The position numbers and the translations under genes were made by a program. Below are positions 27,302-36,959 of a DNA stretch of 64,000 nucleotides, one piece after another. The notes under the pieces are model-generated. The model had not been told where the DNA came from. It did not search any database and saw only the letters and a list, made by a program, of their open reading frames with translations. Source of the stretch: an uncultured Microbacterium sp. (GTDB lineage Bacteria > Actinomycetota > Actinomycetes > Actinomycetales > Microbacteriaceae); contig NZ_FLQR01000010.1 of the NCBI RefSeq assembly GCF_900078385.1, positions 124,001 to 188,000 on the forward strand, given 5' to 3'. How positions within the stretch are numbered: position 1 is the stretch's first letter; each line of letters starts with the position of its first letter.

Positions 27302-28339
27302 TCAGGCGAACGTCGCCAGCAGTCTCTGCAGGGAGTCCAGGCGCGCGGCTCCGCTCTCCCCGAGCCGACCCTCCTGCACGGCCTCCACGAGCGCGCAGTC
27401 CGGTGCATCCGGCAGGTGCGTGCAGCCGCGCGGGCACTCCTCCGCGACGATCGCGAGGTCGGTGAACGCCTTCAGGATGTTGGCCGGGTCGACGTGTCCG
27501 AGGCCGAAGGAGCGGACGCCCGGGGTGTCGATGACCCAGCCGCGGCCGCCCGCGCCGATGTAGCGGAGCGAGACGGTGGAGCTGGAGGTGTGCCGGCCGC
27601 GTCCCGTCACGGCGTTGACGTGGCCGGTCGCCCGCAGCGCGCTCGGCACGAGCGCGTTCACGAGCGTCGACTTGCCGACGCCGGAATGCCCGACGAACAC
27701 GGTCGAATGTCCGATCAGGTGGGCGCCGACCACGTCGACCGGCATGTCGTCGCGGGCGCTCGTGAACACCTGCAGGGCATCGAGTCCCTCGAAGTTCGCG
27801 AGGAACGCGGACGGGTCGGCGAGGTCGGTCTTTGTCACGACGAGGAGGGGACGGATGCCGGCATCCAGCGCCGCGATGAGGTACCGATCCACGAGCCGCG
27901 GGCGCGGCTCCGGGTCGGCCGCGGCGACCACGATGAGCATCTGGTCGGCGTTGGCCACGACGATCCGCTCGACCTGATCGGTGTCGTCGGCGCTCCGGCG
28001 CAGGAGCGACGTGCGCTCCTCGATGCCGACGATCCGCGAGAGACTGCCCACGTCGCCGCTCGTGTCGCCGACGATCCGCGCACGGTCGCCCGTCACGATC
28101 GGCTGCTTGCGCAGCTCCCGCGCCCGCGTCGCGAGCGCCTGGTGCTCCTCGGGCCCGTCCTCGTCGACGAGGACGGTGTAGCGTCCGCGGTCCACGCCCA
28201 GCACGCGGGCGATCTTGGCGTCGGCGTGCGCGGGCCTCCGCTTGGATCGGGGACGGTTCGCCTTCGGGTTCGGGCGGACCCGGATATCCGACTCGTCGTA
28301 CTCCGGTTCGTCGTCGTCGGTGTCGTCGAGCCAGCTCAC
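27302..28339 (-). CDS. rsgA: Ribosome small-subunit GTPase RsgA
   Basis: 345 aa circularly permuted GTPase for late 30S maturation. An OB-fold (about 50-115, GRYTVLVDEDGPEEHQA) precedes the GTPase: G4 VVTKTDLAD, G1 GHSGVGKST, G3 DTPGVRSFGLGHV in permuted order. The C-terminal zinc site is CPRGCTHLPDAPDC. GTG start at 28339, 13 nt after the aroA stop, so the two are one operon, an order seen next to sigR in other actinobacteria. Confidence 0.94.
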   Translation of the reverse strand: MSWLDDTDDDEPEYDESDIRVRPNPKANRPRSKRRPAHADAKIARVLGVDRGRYTVLVDEDGPEEHQALATRARELRKQPIVTGDRARIVGDTSGDVGSLSRIVGIEERTSLLRRSADDTDQVERIVVANADQMLIVVAAADPEPRPRLVDRYLIAALDAGIRPLLVVTKTDLADPSAFLANFEGLDALQVFTSARDDMPVDVVGAHLIGHSTVFVGHSGVGKSTLVNALVPSALRATGHVNAVTGRGRHTSSSTVSLRYIGAGGRGWVIDTPGVRSFGLGHVDPANILKAFTDLAIVAEECPRGCTHLPDAPDCALVEAVQEGRLGESGAARLDSLQRLLATFA

Positions 28340-28352
28340 GCGGCGCCTCTCG

Positions 28353-29687
28353 TCACGCCGGATCGCCCTCGAGCATCCGCTGCCAGAGCTGCGGGAACTC
28401 CGGCATGGTCTTCGCGGTGGTGCCGATGTCGTCGACCTCGACGCCCGGGACGCGCAGGCCGATCACGGCGCCCGCCGTGGCGATCCGGTGGTCGTGGTGG
28501 GCGCGCCACAGCCCGCCGCGGAGCGGGCGGGGAAGGATGCGGATGCCGTCGGGCAGCTCTTCGGCCTCGCCGCCGAGAGCGCGCAGATTCGACACCAAAG
28601 CCGCGATGCGATCGGTCTCGTGGCCGCGGATGTGCCCGATCCCGTGCAGGGTGGTCGGCGCGTCGGCGAAGGCGGCGAGCGCGAACAGGACGGGGGTCAG
28701 CTCGCTCGCGGCGCTGAGGTCCAGGTCGACGCCCGCGATGCGATCGGTGCCGGTCACCGTGAGCGCGCCGGCGCGGCGCGAGGTGCGGGCGCCCAGCACG
28801 GTGAGGATGTCGGAGAGGAGCGCGCCGGGCTGCGTGGAGTGCGCGGGCCAGCCGGGGACCGTCACGGACCCGCCGGTGACGACGGCGGCCGCGAGGAACG
28901 GCGCGGCGTTGGAGAGGTCCGGCTCGATCGCGATGTCCTTGCCGCGGAGAGCCCCAGCGGGGACGAGCCACTCGTGCGCGTTCGGCCGCTCGACGTGCAC
29001 GCCGCGATGGGCGAGCGCCTCGACGGTCATGTCGATGTGCGGCGCGCTGGGCAGCCGGTCTCCGGAGTGGATGAGGTGCAGGCCGACGTCGAAGCGGGGC
29101 GCCGCCAGCAGGAGGCCCGAGACGAACTGGCTGGACGTGCTCGCATCGATCGTGACCTCGCCGCCGCGGATGTGCCCGCGTCCGCGCACCGTGAACGGCA
29201 GCGACCAGTTCCCGCCGTCGTCGATGTCGACGCCGATCTCGCGGAGCGCCTTGATCATCGTCCCCATCGGGCGGTGCAGGGCGTTCTCGTCGGCCGTCAG
29301 GGTGACATCGCCCCGCGACAGGCCCGCCAGCGGAGCGACGAACCGCATCACCGTGCCCGCCTGCCCGCAGTCGACGACCGTGTCGCCGGTCAGCGCGGCA
29401 GCCGGGTTGACCTCGAGGTCGGGACCGAATTCGCCCTCGCCGTCCACCGACTCGATCTGGACGCCGAGCGTCCGCAGCGCCGTGATCATGCGCGCCGAGT
29501 CGTCCGAATGCAGGGGCGACAGGAGGCGGCTGGGCGTCTCGGCGAGGGCCGCCAGGATCAGCTCGCGGTTGGTCAGCGACTTCGATCCCGGGACCGTGAC
29601 GGTCGCGTGCACGCCTGCCACCGCCACCGGCGCGGACCAGAGTTCGCGGGTGGCGGGCGGCTGCGGGGAATACCCAGGGGCGGTCAT
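28353..29687 (-). CDS. aroA: 3-phosphoshikimate 1-carboxyvinyltransferase (EPSP synthase)
   Basis: 444 aa shikimate-pathway enzyme joining shikimate-3-phosphate and PEP. Signatures: VPGSKSLTNRELILAAL (about 32-48), GQAGTVMRFVAPLAG (the usual GTAxRP loop reads GTVMRF here), MTVEALAHRGVHVE, and C-terminal DHRIATAGAVIGL. Cytosolic, full length. Promoter sequence facing the opposite strand (SigR type) overlaps its start codon region. Operon with rsgA. Confidence 0.95.
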   Translation of the reverse strand: MTAPGYSPQPPATRELWSAPVAVAGVHATVTVPGSKSLTNRELILAALAETPSRLLSPLHSDDSARMITALRTLGVQIESVDGEGEFGPDLEVNPAAALTGDTVVDCGQAGTVMRFVAPLAGLSRGDVTLTADENALHRPMGTMIKALREIGVDIDDGGNWSLPFTVRGRGHIRGGEVTIDASTSSQFVSGLLLAAPRFDVGLHLIHSGDRLPSAPHIDMTVEALAHRGVHVERPNAHEWLVPAGALRGKDIAIEPDLSNAAPFLAAAVVTGGSVTVPGWPAHSTQPGALLSDILTVLGARTSRRAGALTVTGTDRIAGVDLDLSAASELTPVLFALAAFADAPTTLHGIGHIRGHETDRIAALVSNLRALGGEAEELPDGIRILPRPLRGGLWRAHHDHRIATAGAVIGLRVPGVEVDDIGTTAKTMPEFPQLWQRMLEGDPA

Positions 29688-29693
29688 CGGGTT
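29666..29693 (+). promoter_or_regulatory. Candidate SigR-type autoregulatory promoter
   Basis: GGGAAT at 29666-29671 and GTT at 29691-29693, separated by 19 bases, match the thiol-stress sigma SigR/SigH promoter pattern (GGGAAT, 18-19 nt, GTT). It points at sigR, 43 nt upstream of its ATG, and overlaps the aroA start. Confidence 0.6.
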
Positions 29694-29735
29694 CTACCCT
29701 AACGAACCCGTCCGTCCCTGAGCCTTTGGAGTGCA

Positions 29736-30392
29736 ATGATCGCGACCGTCGACCCACTCTCCGAATGGGAGGAACTCGCCGACGTAGACTGGCTCCTGAT
29801 GGAAGATCAGGCGGCCGTCGACCCGCGTACCCAGTTCGAAGAGCAGGCGCTCCCCTTCATGGACCAGCTGTACGCAGCGGCCATGCGGATGACGCGCAAC
29901 CCGGCCGACGCCGCAGATCTCGTGCAGGAGACGTTCGTCAAGGCGTTCGCCGCCTGGGCCTCGTTCACGCAGGGGACGAACCTCAAGGCGTGGCTCTACC
30001 GCATCCTCACGAACACGTACATCAACACGTATCGAAAGAAGCAGCGGGAGCCGTACCAGGGGACGATCGACGACCTCGAGGACTGGCAGCTCGGCGGCGC
30101 GGAGTCGACCACGGCGACCAGTTCGCGGTCGGCCGAGGCCGAGGCGATCGACCGCATGCCGGCATCCATCGTCAAGGATGCCCTGCAGTCCATCCCGGAG
30201 GACTTCCGTCTGGCGGTGTACTTCGCCGACGTGGAGGGGTTCGCGTATCAGGAGATCGCGGACATCATGAAGACACCCATCGGCACCGTCATGAGCCGTC
30301 TGCATCGTGGCAGACGGATGCTGCGTGACCTGCTGGCCGACTATGCGAGAGAACGCGGCATCGACGTGCCCGCGACGAGGAGCGCGAAATGA
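29736..30392 (+). CDS. sigR: ECF sigma factor SigR/SigH (thiol-oxidative stress)
   Basis: 218 aa ECF sigma factor. Region 2 (about 40-105: [40 protein letters not shown]) and region 4 (about 145-205: [47 protein letters not shown]) are complete. It directs thioredoxin, mycothiol and protease genes in relatives. The partner rsrA overlaps by 4 nt, which fixes the identity. A second possible start, [13 protein letters not shown] at about 29799, would give a shorter isoform; both forms are known for Streptomyces SigR. Confidence 0.94.
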   Translation: MIATVDPLSEWEELADVDWLLMEDQAAVDPRTQFEEQALPFMDQLYAAAMRMTRNPADAADLVQETFVKAFAAWASFTQGTNLKAWLYRILTNTYINTYRKKQREPYQGTIDDLEDWQLGGAESTTATSSRSAEAEAIDRMPASIVKDALQSIPEDFRLAVYFADVEGFAYQEIADIMKTPIGTVMSRLHRGRRMLRDLLADYARERGIDVPATRSAK

Positions 30393-30634
30393 CCGACTGC
30401 GGCTGCGACAAGGCCCGGAAGGACCTCGAGGAATACCTCCGCAACGAAGTGTGCAAGACCGAGCATTCGGACATCACCGAGCATCTTGCGAACTGCCCGA
30501 GCTGCCAGGAGGAGGCGCTGGTCGCCCGAACCCTGACCGAAGTGGTCGCCCGGGCGTGCCGCGAGACGGCGCCCGAGACGCTGCGCGACCAGGTGCTCGC
30601 GCGACTGCGCTCCGAGCAGGCCGCGCACCACTGA
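30389..30634 (+). CDS. rsrA: Zinc-binding anti-sigma factor RsrA
   Basis: 81 aa. The zinc anti-sigma motif is His32-x3-Cys36-x2-Cys39 (EHLANCPSC) with N-terminal Cys4/Cys6 (DCGCDK) as the further ligand or redox partner, plus Cys22 and Cys57. Disulfide formation under thiol oxidation releases zinc and frees SigR. Cytosolic. Coupled to sigR through atga. Confidence 0.93.
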   Translation: MTDCGCDKARKDLEEYLRNEVCKTEHSDITEHLANCPSCQEEALVARTLTEVVARACRETAPETLRDQVLARLRSEQAAHH

Positions 30635-30647
30635 TCCCCGCGTGAAC

Positions 30648-30670
30648 CGCCCGCGTCGTTCAGGCGGGCG
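30648..30670. terminator. Convergent hairpin after rsrA
   Basis: cgcccgc and gcgggcg form a 7-bp stem with a 9-nt loop; it begins 14 nt after rsrA and includes the stop codon of the convergent diacylglycerol kinase gene. Confidence 0.55.
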
Positions 30671-31565
30671 CGAAGAGCGTGAGGGCGTGCGGCACGACCT
30701 CGACCCGCACGGGCAACGCGCCCATCGCGTCGCCGTCCGCATAGGCGGTGACGCCCGCCGAGGCCAGGCGCGCCGCGCGCACGCGGTACGTCGACACCTG
30801 GGGAGCGGATGTGTGCGTCCCGCGGTAGACCCGCGGGAGCAGGCGCAGCAGGAGGCGCAGCCGCCCCGCGGGCCGGATGAGCGTGACATCGAGGAGGCCG
30901 TCGGCGGGGTCGGCGTCCGGGCAGATGGGCACGCCGCCGCCGTAGGTGCGCCCGTTGCCGACCGTCGCGATCAGCAGGTCGCCGCCGATGTGCTGCGTGG
31001 TCCCGTCCGCCAGTTCGAGGTCGACGTCGTACGGCTCACCACGCAGTCGCACGAACTCGATCAGCAGGGCGATGCGGTAGCGCATCGCGCCGCGCGGCCA
31101 CCGCATCCGGTTCGCCCGGTCGTTGACCTTCGAGTCGAAGCCGCTCGCGAGCACCGTGCCGTACAGCGTGCTGGTGCCGTCCGCGCGGACGATCCGGGCG
31201 AGGTCGATCGTGCGGGTGCGGCCGGCGATGACGGCGTCGGCGGCGCCGTCGGCGTCGAGATCGCGGAGCCCCACCGTCGTGGCGAGGTCGTTGCCTGTAC
31301 CGGAGGGGACGATGCCGAGCGGGATGCCGGTGCCGGCCAGCTGCTGGATCGCCAGGTTCACGGTGCCGTCGCCCCCCGCGACCAGGACGGCGTCGACCCC
31401 CAGCTCGAGGGCCGCGGCCAGCAGCTCCGAGGATTCCCGCGCGCTCCCGCCCGAGACGAGCGCCGTCTGCACGCCGTGCGCGCGCAGCCGGTCGGCGGCG
31501 TGCTCGGCCGCGTGGGCGCCGGCATCCGCGCGCGCGGTGGGGTTGACCAGGAGAGCGACGTGCAT
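30660..31565 (-). CDS. Diacylglycerol/sphingosine kinase-family lipid kinase
   Basis: 301 aa. The catalytic domain has VLVAGGDGTVNLAIQQL (GGDGTVN at about 64-70) and LGIVPSGTGNDLATTVGL, both family signatures. The C-terminal beta-sandwich includes IATVGNGRTYGGGVPICPDADPADGLLDV. Such proteins phosphorylate diacylglycerol or related lipids for phospholipid turnover; the substrate is not decided by sequence. The ATG at 31565 (MHVALLVNPTARADAG) starts where homology starts; the ORF-track read-through belongs to the kgd strand frame. 38 nt after kgd, same strand. Confidence 0.9.
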   Translation of the reverse strand: MHVALLVNPTARADAGAHAAEHAADRLRAHGVQTALVSGGSARESSELLAAALELGVDAVLVAGGDGTVNLAIQQLAGTGIPLGIVPSGTGNDLATTVGLRDLDADGAADAVIAGRTRTIDLARIVRADGTSTLYGTVLASGFDSKVNDRANRMRWPRGAMRYRIALLIEFVRLRGEPYDVDLELADGTTQHIGGDLLIATVGNGRTYGGGVPICPDADPADGLLDVTLIRPAGRLRLLLRLLPRVYRGTHTSAPQVSTYRVRAARLASAGVTAYADGDAMGALPVRVEVVPHALTLFAPA

Positions 31566-31603
31566 GGCGTCCCGTCTGCGCGGCCGATGCCGCCGTCGCT
31601 GTC

Positions 31604-34600
31604 CTACAGGGAGAGGGCCTTGGCCATGATGGCGGCGTGCTCGACCGCGTGCACCTTGGGGGAGCCCGTCGCCGTGGAGGCCGCGGCGGCGCGGGAGACC
31701 CGGCGGATCGTCCGGCCGTGCAGGTGCTTGACGACCTCGAGCGCGATGAACGGCCACGCCCCCTGGTTCTCCGGCTCGTCCTGCACCCACACCAGCTCGG
31801 CCCCCGGGTAGGAGTCGAGGACGGCGTTGAGCTCGTCGATCGGCGCCGGGTAGTACTGCTCCAGGCGGACGAGGGCGATCTCCGGGTTGGGGTTCTTCTC
31901 GAGCTCGGACGCGAGGTCCCAATGGATCTTGCCGGCGTGCAGCAGCACGCGCTTGACCGCGCCGCGGTCGAGCGTCCGGCCGTCGTCGAGCACCGGCTGG
32001 AACCGGCCGGTCGCGAAGTCCTCGACGGGGCTCGTCGCACCGCGCAGGCGCAGCATCGCCTTGGGCGTGAACACGATGAGCGGGCGACGCGGGCGCGCGT
32101 AGGCCTGCCGGCGGAGCAGGTGGAAGTACGAGGCGGGGGTCGAGGGGCGCGCGACGGTCATGTTGTCCTGCGCGCACATCTGCAGGTAGCGCTCGATGCG
32201 CGCCGAGGAGTGGTCCGGTCCCTGACCCTCGTAGCCGTGCGGCAGCAGCAGCACGACGCTCGACTGCTGTCCCCACTTCTGGTCGGCGGCCGAGATGTAC
32301 TCGTCGATGACCGACTGGGCGCCGTTGGCGAAGTCGCCGAACTGGGCCTCCCACAGCGTCAGGGTGTCGGCGCGCTCCACGGAGTAGCCGTACTCGAAGG
32401 CCATCGCGGCGTACTCGCTGAGCAGCGAGTCGTAGGCGTAGAACTTGCCCTGACCGTCGGCGAGGTTCGCGAGCGGCAGCCACTCCTGGCCGTTCGCGCG
32501 GTCGTGGATGACCGCATGGCGCTGCACGAACGTGCCGCGGCGGGAGTCCTGCCCGGCGAGGCGGACGTTCGTGCCCTCCATCAGGAGGGAGCCGAAGGCG
32601 AGCAGCTCGCCGAAGCCCCAGTCGATGCTGCCGTTGCGGCTCATGTCATGGCGCTTGTCCAGCAGCTGCTGGATCTTGTTGTGCACCGTGAAGCCCTCGG
32701 GCTTGTTGATGAACGCCTCGCCGACCTGGCGGACGACGTCGGCGGAGACGCCGGTCGTTTCGGGCTCGCCGGCGACGACCTCGATCGTCGTGGTGGGGGC
32801 GACGACGGGGGAGGAGCCGGTCTCGGCGGCGTGGGTCTGGGCGAACGCGATCTCCAGGCGGTCCTGGAAGTCGCGCTTGGCCTGCTCGTACTCCTCTTCC
32901 GTGATGTCGCCGCGACCGACGAGCGCCTCGGTGTACAGGCGCCGGACCGAGCGCTTCGCCTCGATGAGGTTCGTCATGAGCGGCTGGGTCATCGAGGGGT
33001 CGTCGCCCTCGTTGTGACCACGGCGGCGGTAGCACACGATGTCGATCACGACGTCGCGGTTGAACTCCTGGCGGTACCGGAACGCGATCTCCGCGACACG
33101 GACGACGGCCTCCGGGTCGTCGCCGTTCACGTGGAAGATCGGCGCCTGGATCGTCTTGGCGACGTCGGTGGCGTAGATCGACGTGCGGGCGTCCTGCGGC
33201 AGGGTCGTGAAGCCGACCTGGTTGTTGACGATGACGTGCACGGTGCCGCCGGTGCGGTACGCGCGCAGCTGCGACATCTGCAGCGTCTCGAACACGACGC
33301 CCTGGCCCGCGAAGGCCGCGTCGCCGTGCACGAGGATCGGCAGCCAGGAGAACGAGCCGATCGGCATCCGGTCCTGCTTGGCGCGGGTGATGCCCTCGAG
33401 CACGCCGTCGACCGTCTCCAGGTGGGAGGGGTTCGCGGCGAGGTACACCGGCAGCTCGTCGCCGTCGTCGGCGACGAAGGTGCCCTCGGTGCCGAGGTGG
33501 TACTTCACGTCACCCGACCCGCTCTTCGAGCCGATCGCGACGGAGCCCTCGAACTCGCGGAAGATCTGGCTGTAGGTCTTGCCGGCGATGTTGGTGAGGA
33601 CGTTGAGGCGGCCGCGGTGGGCCATGCCGATCGCGACCCCGTCCAGCGTCGCGCCCGCGGCGCCCTGCAGGATCTCGTCGAGCAGGGGGATGAGCGACTC
33701 GCCGCCCTCGAGGCTGAAGCGCTTCTGGCCGACGTACTTGGTCTGCAGGAACGTCTCGAACGCCTCGGCCTGGTTGAGCTTGTCGAGGATCCGCAGCTGC
33801 TCGCCGTGACCGGGCTTCTGGTACTTGACCTCGACGTTGTCCTGGAACCACTTGCGCTGGCCCGGGTCCTGGATGTGCATGTACTCGAGGCCGATGGTGC
33901 GGCAGTACGAGTCGCGCAGCACGCCGAGGATGTCGCGGAGCTTCATCTGGCGCTTGCCGCCGAAGCCGTTCGTGACGAATTCGCGGTCCAGGTCCCAGAA
34001 CGTCAGCCCGTGCGACTCGATCTCGAGGTCGGGGTGCGTGCGCTGCACGTACTCGAGCGGGTCGATGTCCGCCATGAGGTGGCCGCGGACGCGGAACGAG
34101 TTGATGAGCTCCTGCACGCGGGCGGTCTTGTCGACGCGCTCAGCCAGGTCGACGTTGATGTCGGTGCCCCAGTGGATGGGGGCGTAGGGGATCCGCAGCG
34201 CCGCGAAGATCGACTCATAAAACCCGCGCTGCCCGGTGAGCAGCTCGTGGACGATCTTGAGGAACTCGCCCGAGCCGGCACCCTGGATGACGCGGTGGTC
34301 GTAGGTGCTCGTGAGCGTGATGGTCTTGCCGATGCCGAGCTCGACGAGGGTCTTCTCGCTGGAGCCCTGGAACTCGGCCGGGTACTCGAGGGCGCCGGCG
34401 CCGACGATGCAGCCCTGACCCTTCATGAGGCGCGGCACGGAGTGCACGGTGCCGATGCCGCCCGGGTTGGTGAGGGAGATCGTGGTGCCCTGGAAGTCGG
34501 CGGCGGTGAGCTTGTTGCCACGGGCGCGGGTGACGAGGTCCTCGTAGGAGGCGAGGTACTCGCTGAAGGTGAGGGCCTCGGCGCGCTTGATGCTCGGCAC

Positions 34601-35332
34601 CATGAGGGCGCGCGAGCCGTCCGGCTTGGGGAGGTCGATCGCGATGCCGAGGTTGATGTGCGCCGGCGCGACGACCGAGGGCTTGCCGTCGATCTCGGCG
34701 TAGGACACGTTCTGGCTCGGGAAGGCCTTCAGCGCCTGGATGAGCGCCCAGCCGATGAGGTGCGTGAAGCTGACCTTGCCGCCGCGGGTGCGGGCCATGT
34801 GGTTGTTGATGACGATGCGGTTGTCGATCATCAGCTTGGCCGGGACGGTGCGCACACTCGTGGCCGTGGGGACGGTGAGCGACTCGTCCATGTTGGCCGC
34901 GAGGGTCTTCGTCATGCCGCGGAGCGGCGTGACGACGTCCTCACCGGCCTCGGAGGGAGCCGCGGGCGCGGCCTTCGGCGCCTGCGCCGGGATCGGCTGC
35001 GGGGAGGCGGGGCGGGCGGTCGTGCGGGCGACGGGGGCGGATGCCGACGGGGTCGGCGCCGCTGCGGCGGTCGTGGGCGCGTCCTGCGCGGGTGCGGCTG
35101 CCGGTGCCGCTAGCGGTGCAGCTGCGGGTGCCGGTGCCGGTGTCGCTTCCGGTGCGGGCGCGGCGGCCTCAGCGGCGCCGTCGGGCTGGTAGGCCTCGAG
35201 GACCGGCCACCACTCCTTGTCGACCGAGTTCCGGTCCTTCGCGAATTGCTCGTACATCTCGGCGACGAGCCATTCATTGGCCCCGAATTCGCTTTCGCTC
35301 GAAGTTCCCACGCCGGTCGCCGGACTGGACAC
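31604..35332 (-). CDS. kgd: Multifunctional 2-oxoglutarate decarboxylase/dehydrogenase (Kgd/OdhA type)
   Basis: 1242 aa fusion found in actinobacteria: short N-terminal helix (ANEWLVAEMYEQFAKDRNSVDKEWW), Ala/Pro linker (about 55-130), a lipoyl-domain-lacking E2 succinyltransferase domain (about 135-375, with TSTYDHRVIQGAGSGEF), then the thiamine-diphosphate E1 (GMAHRGRLNVL, HGDAAFAGQGVVFE, YRRRGHNEGDDPS). It feeds the TCA cycle. GTG start at 35332. A possible -10 (TACCCT at 35405-35410, minus strand) would give a ~66-nt leader. No GarA or lipoyl partner genes are in the window. Confidence 0.96.
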   Translation of the reverse strand: MSSPATGVGTSSESEFGANEWLVAEMYEQFAKDRNSVDKEWWPVLEAYQPDGAAEAAAPAPEATPAPAPAAAPLAAPAAAPAQDAPTTAAAAPTPSASAPVARTTARPASPQPIPAQAPKAAPAAPSEAGEDVVTPLRGMTKTLAANMDESLTVPTATSVRTVPAKLMIDNRIVINNHMARTRGGKVSFTHLIGWALIQALKAFPSQNVSYAEIDGKPSVVAPAHINLGIAIDLPKPDGSRALMVPSIKRAEALTFSEYLASYEDLVTRARGNKLTAADFQGTTISLTNPGGIGTVHSVPRLMKGQGCIVGAGALEYPAEFQGSSEKTLVELGIGKTITLTSTYDHRVIQGAGSGEFLKIVHELLTGQRGFYESIFAALRIPYAPIHWGTDINVDLAERVDKTARVQELINSFRVRGHLMADIDPLEYVQRTHPDLEIESHGLTFWDLDREFVTNGFGGKRQMKLRDILGVLRDSYCRTIGLEYMHIQDPGQRKWFQDNVEVKYQKPGHGEQLRILDKLNQAEAFETFLQTKYVGQKRFSLEGGESLIPLLDEILQGAAGATLDGVAIGMAHRGRLNVLTNIAGKTYSQIFREFEGSVAIGSKSGSGDVKYHLGTEGTFVADDGDELPVYLAANPSHLETVDGVLEGITRAKQDRMPIGSFSWLPILVHGDAAFAGQGVVFETLQMSQLRAYRTGGTVHVIVNNQVGFTTLPQDARTSIYATDVAKTIQAPIFHVNGDDPEAVVRVAEIAFRYRQEFNRDVVIDIVCYRRRGHNEGDDPSMTQPLMTNLIEAKRSVRRLYTEALVGRGDITEEEYEQAKRDFQDRLEIAFAQTHAAETGSSPVVAPTTTIEVVAGEPETTGVSADVVRQVGEAFINKPEGFTVHNKIQQLLDKRHDMSRNGSIDWGFGELLAFGSLLMEGTNVRLAGQDSRRGTFVQRHAVIHDRANGQEWLPLANLADGQGKFYAYDSLLSEYAAMAFEYGYSVERADTLTLWEAQFGDFANGAQSVIDEYISAADQKWGQQSSVVLLLPHGYEGQGPDHSSARIERYLQMCAQDNMTVARPSTPASYFHLLRRQAYARPRRPLIVFTPKAMLRLRGATSPVEDFATGRFQPVLDDGRTLDRGAVKRVLLHAGKIHWDLASELEKNPNPEIALVRLEQYYPAPIDELNAVLDSYPGAELVWVQDEPENQGAWPFIALEVVKHLHGRTIRRVSRAAAASTATGSPKVHAVEHAAIMAKALSL

Positions 35333-35489
35333 GGTTGCGCCTGCTTTCGTCAGTGAAGTTCAGTACGTGCGGGGCATCGGATCCGCCCACGCGCACACTC
35401 GACAAGGGTATCCCAGGTTTGCGCGCCGTACCCCGGCTCTCCGACCGCACGAAGGCATCCGACGATGCGGAACCGGCACGCAGAGTCGC

Positions 35490-35495
35490 TACCGT
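35490..35495 (+). promoter_or_regulatory. Leaderless-type -10 for guaB1
   Basis: TACCGT, 6 nt, ATG at 35502. Confidence 0.6.
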
Positions 35496-35501
35496 GGACT
35501 C

Positions 35502-36959
35502 ATGCAGTTCTCCGGAGAACAGCCCACCGTCGACCTGACGTATTCGGACGTGTTCCTCGTCCCCCGACATTCCGCCGTGACGAGTCGGCTCGACGTCGAT
35601 CTGTCACCGCACGACGGCACGGCGGCGACCATCCCGCTCGTCGCGTCGAACATGAACTCGGTCACGGGGCCGCGGCTCGCCGCGGCGCTGGCACGCCGCG
35701 GCGGACTCGGCGTCCTGCCGCAGGACATGCCGCTGCAGGACCTCGACGCGGCCATCCGCTGGGTCAAGGACCAGCCGGTGCCCTGGGACACGCCCCTCGT
35801 GCTGCCCCCGGACGCGACGGTGGCGGAGGCCGCCGGGCTGCTGCCGCCCGCGGGTCCGCACGCGATCGTCGTCGCCGCGGCGGGCCGTGCCGGCATCCAC
35901 ATCGACGACGTGCTCGGGATCGTGTCGGCGTCGCGGCTCGCGACCGCCCTGCCCGATGCCCGGCTCGGCGACCTGACGCGGGGGCGCGCGCCCTCCATCG
36001 ACGCGGACGACGTCGAGGACGCGCGACACGCCTTCGACCTCCTCGTCGACGCCGGCGCGGAGACCGTCTGCGTCCTGCACCAGGGTCACCTCGTCGGGAC
36101 GCTCTCGCAGCGCAGCGCGCTGCGCTCGACGCTGTACCGCCCCGCGGTCGACGCCGACGGCCGGCTCATCGTCGCGGCCGCCGTGGGGATCAACGGCGAC
36201 GTGGCGGCGAAGGCGCAGGCGCTCGCCGCGGCCGGCGTCGACGTCCTCGTCGTCGACACGGCGCACGGCCACCAGGACGGGATGCTGCGGGCGCTCCGCG
36301 CGGTCGCCGACCTGCAGCTGGACATCCCCATCGCGGCGGGCAACGTCGTCACGACCGAGGGCGTGCAGGACCTCGTCGCCGCCGGCGCCTCGATCCTCAA
36401 GGTCGGCGTGGGACCCGGCGCCATGTGCACGACGCGCATGATGACGGCCGTGGGTCGTCCCCAGTTCTCCGCCGTGCTGGAGACCGCCGACGCCTCCGCC
36501 GAACTGGGCGCGCACGTCTGGGCGGACGGCGGAGTCCGCTACCCGCGCGACGTCGCGCTCGCGCTCGCCGCAGGGGCCGCGTCCGTCATGATCGGCTCGT
36601 GGTTCGCCGGCACGATCGAGTCGCCGGGCCCGCTGCAGATCGACGAGACCGGCCGTGTCTTCAAGGAATCGTGGGGGATGGCCTCGACGAAGGCGGTGCA
36701 CGGCCGCTTCGGGCGTCTGGACCCCTACGAGCGGGCACGCAAGGAGCTCTTCGCGGAGGGCATCTCGTCGTCGCGCATCTACCTGGACCCGCTCCGGCCG
36801 AGCGTCGAGGACCTCATCGACATGATCACCTCGGGCGTCCGGTCGTCGTTCACGTACGCGGGGGCGGCGACGGTGCCCGAATTCCACGAGCGGGCCACGG
36901 TCGGCCTGCAGTCGGCGGCCGGCTACGAGGAGGGCAAGGCGCTGCCGGTCAGCTGGTAG
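35502..36959 (+). CDS. guaB1: GuaB1-family IMPDH-related protein / GMP reductase
   Basis: 485 aa TIM-barrel enzyme with an inserted CBS pair (about 95-215). The catalytic loop VGVGPGAMCTTRMM carries Cys309, replacing the usual GPGSIC of IMP dehydrogenase. The N-terminus LTYSDVFLVPRHSAVTSRLDVDL and AAGNVVTTEGVQDLVAAGA are typical. The actinobacterial GuaB1 group is not the main IMPDH and is associated with GMP reductase activity (purine salvage). ATG at 35502 is supported by the leaderless box; the track start at 35217 lies across the kgd promoter. Confidence 0.9.
   Translation: MQFSGEQPTVDLTYSDVFLVPRHSAVTSRLDVDLSPHDGTAATIPLVASNMNSVTGPRLAAALARRGGLGVLPQDMPLQDLDAAIRWVKDQPVPWDTPLVLPPDATVAEAAGLLPPAGPHAIVVAAAGRAGIHIDDVLGIVSASRLATALPDARLGDLTRGRAPSIDADDVEDARHAFDLLVDAGAETVCVLHQGHLVGTLSQRSALRSTLYRPAVDADGRLIVAAAVGINGDVAAKAQALAAAGVDVLVVDTAHGHQDGMLRALRAVADLQLDIPIAAGNVVTTEGVQDLVAAGASILKVGVGPGAMCTTRMMTAVGRPQFSAVLETADASAELGAHVWADGGVRYPRDVALALAAGAASVMIGSWFAGTIESPGPLQIDETGRVFKESWGMASTKAVHGRFGRLDPYERARKELFAEGISSSRIYLDPLRPSVEDLIDMITSGVRSSFTYAGAATVPEFHERATVGLQSAAGYEEGKALPVSW

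Noticed and set aside
31637-35113. 1158-aa plus-strand ORF opposite kgd
   Set aside because: Antisense shadow of a highly conserved gene; no motif and no start signal.
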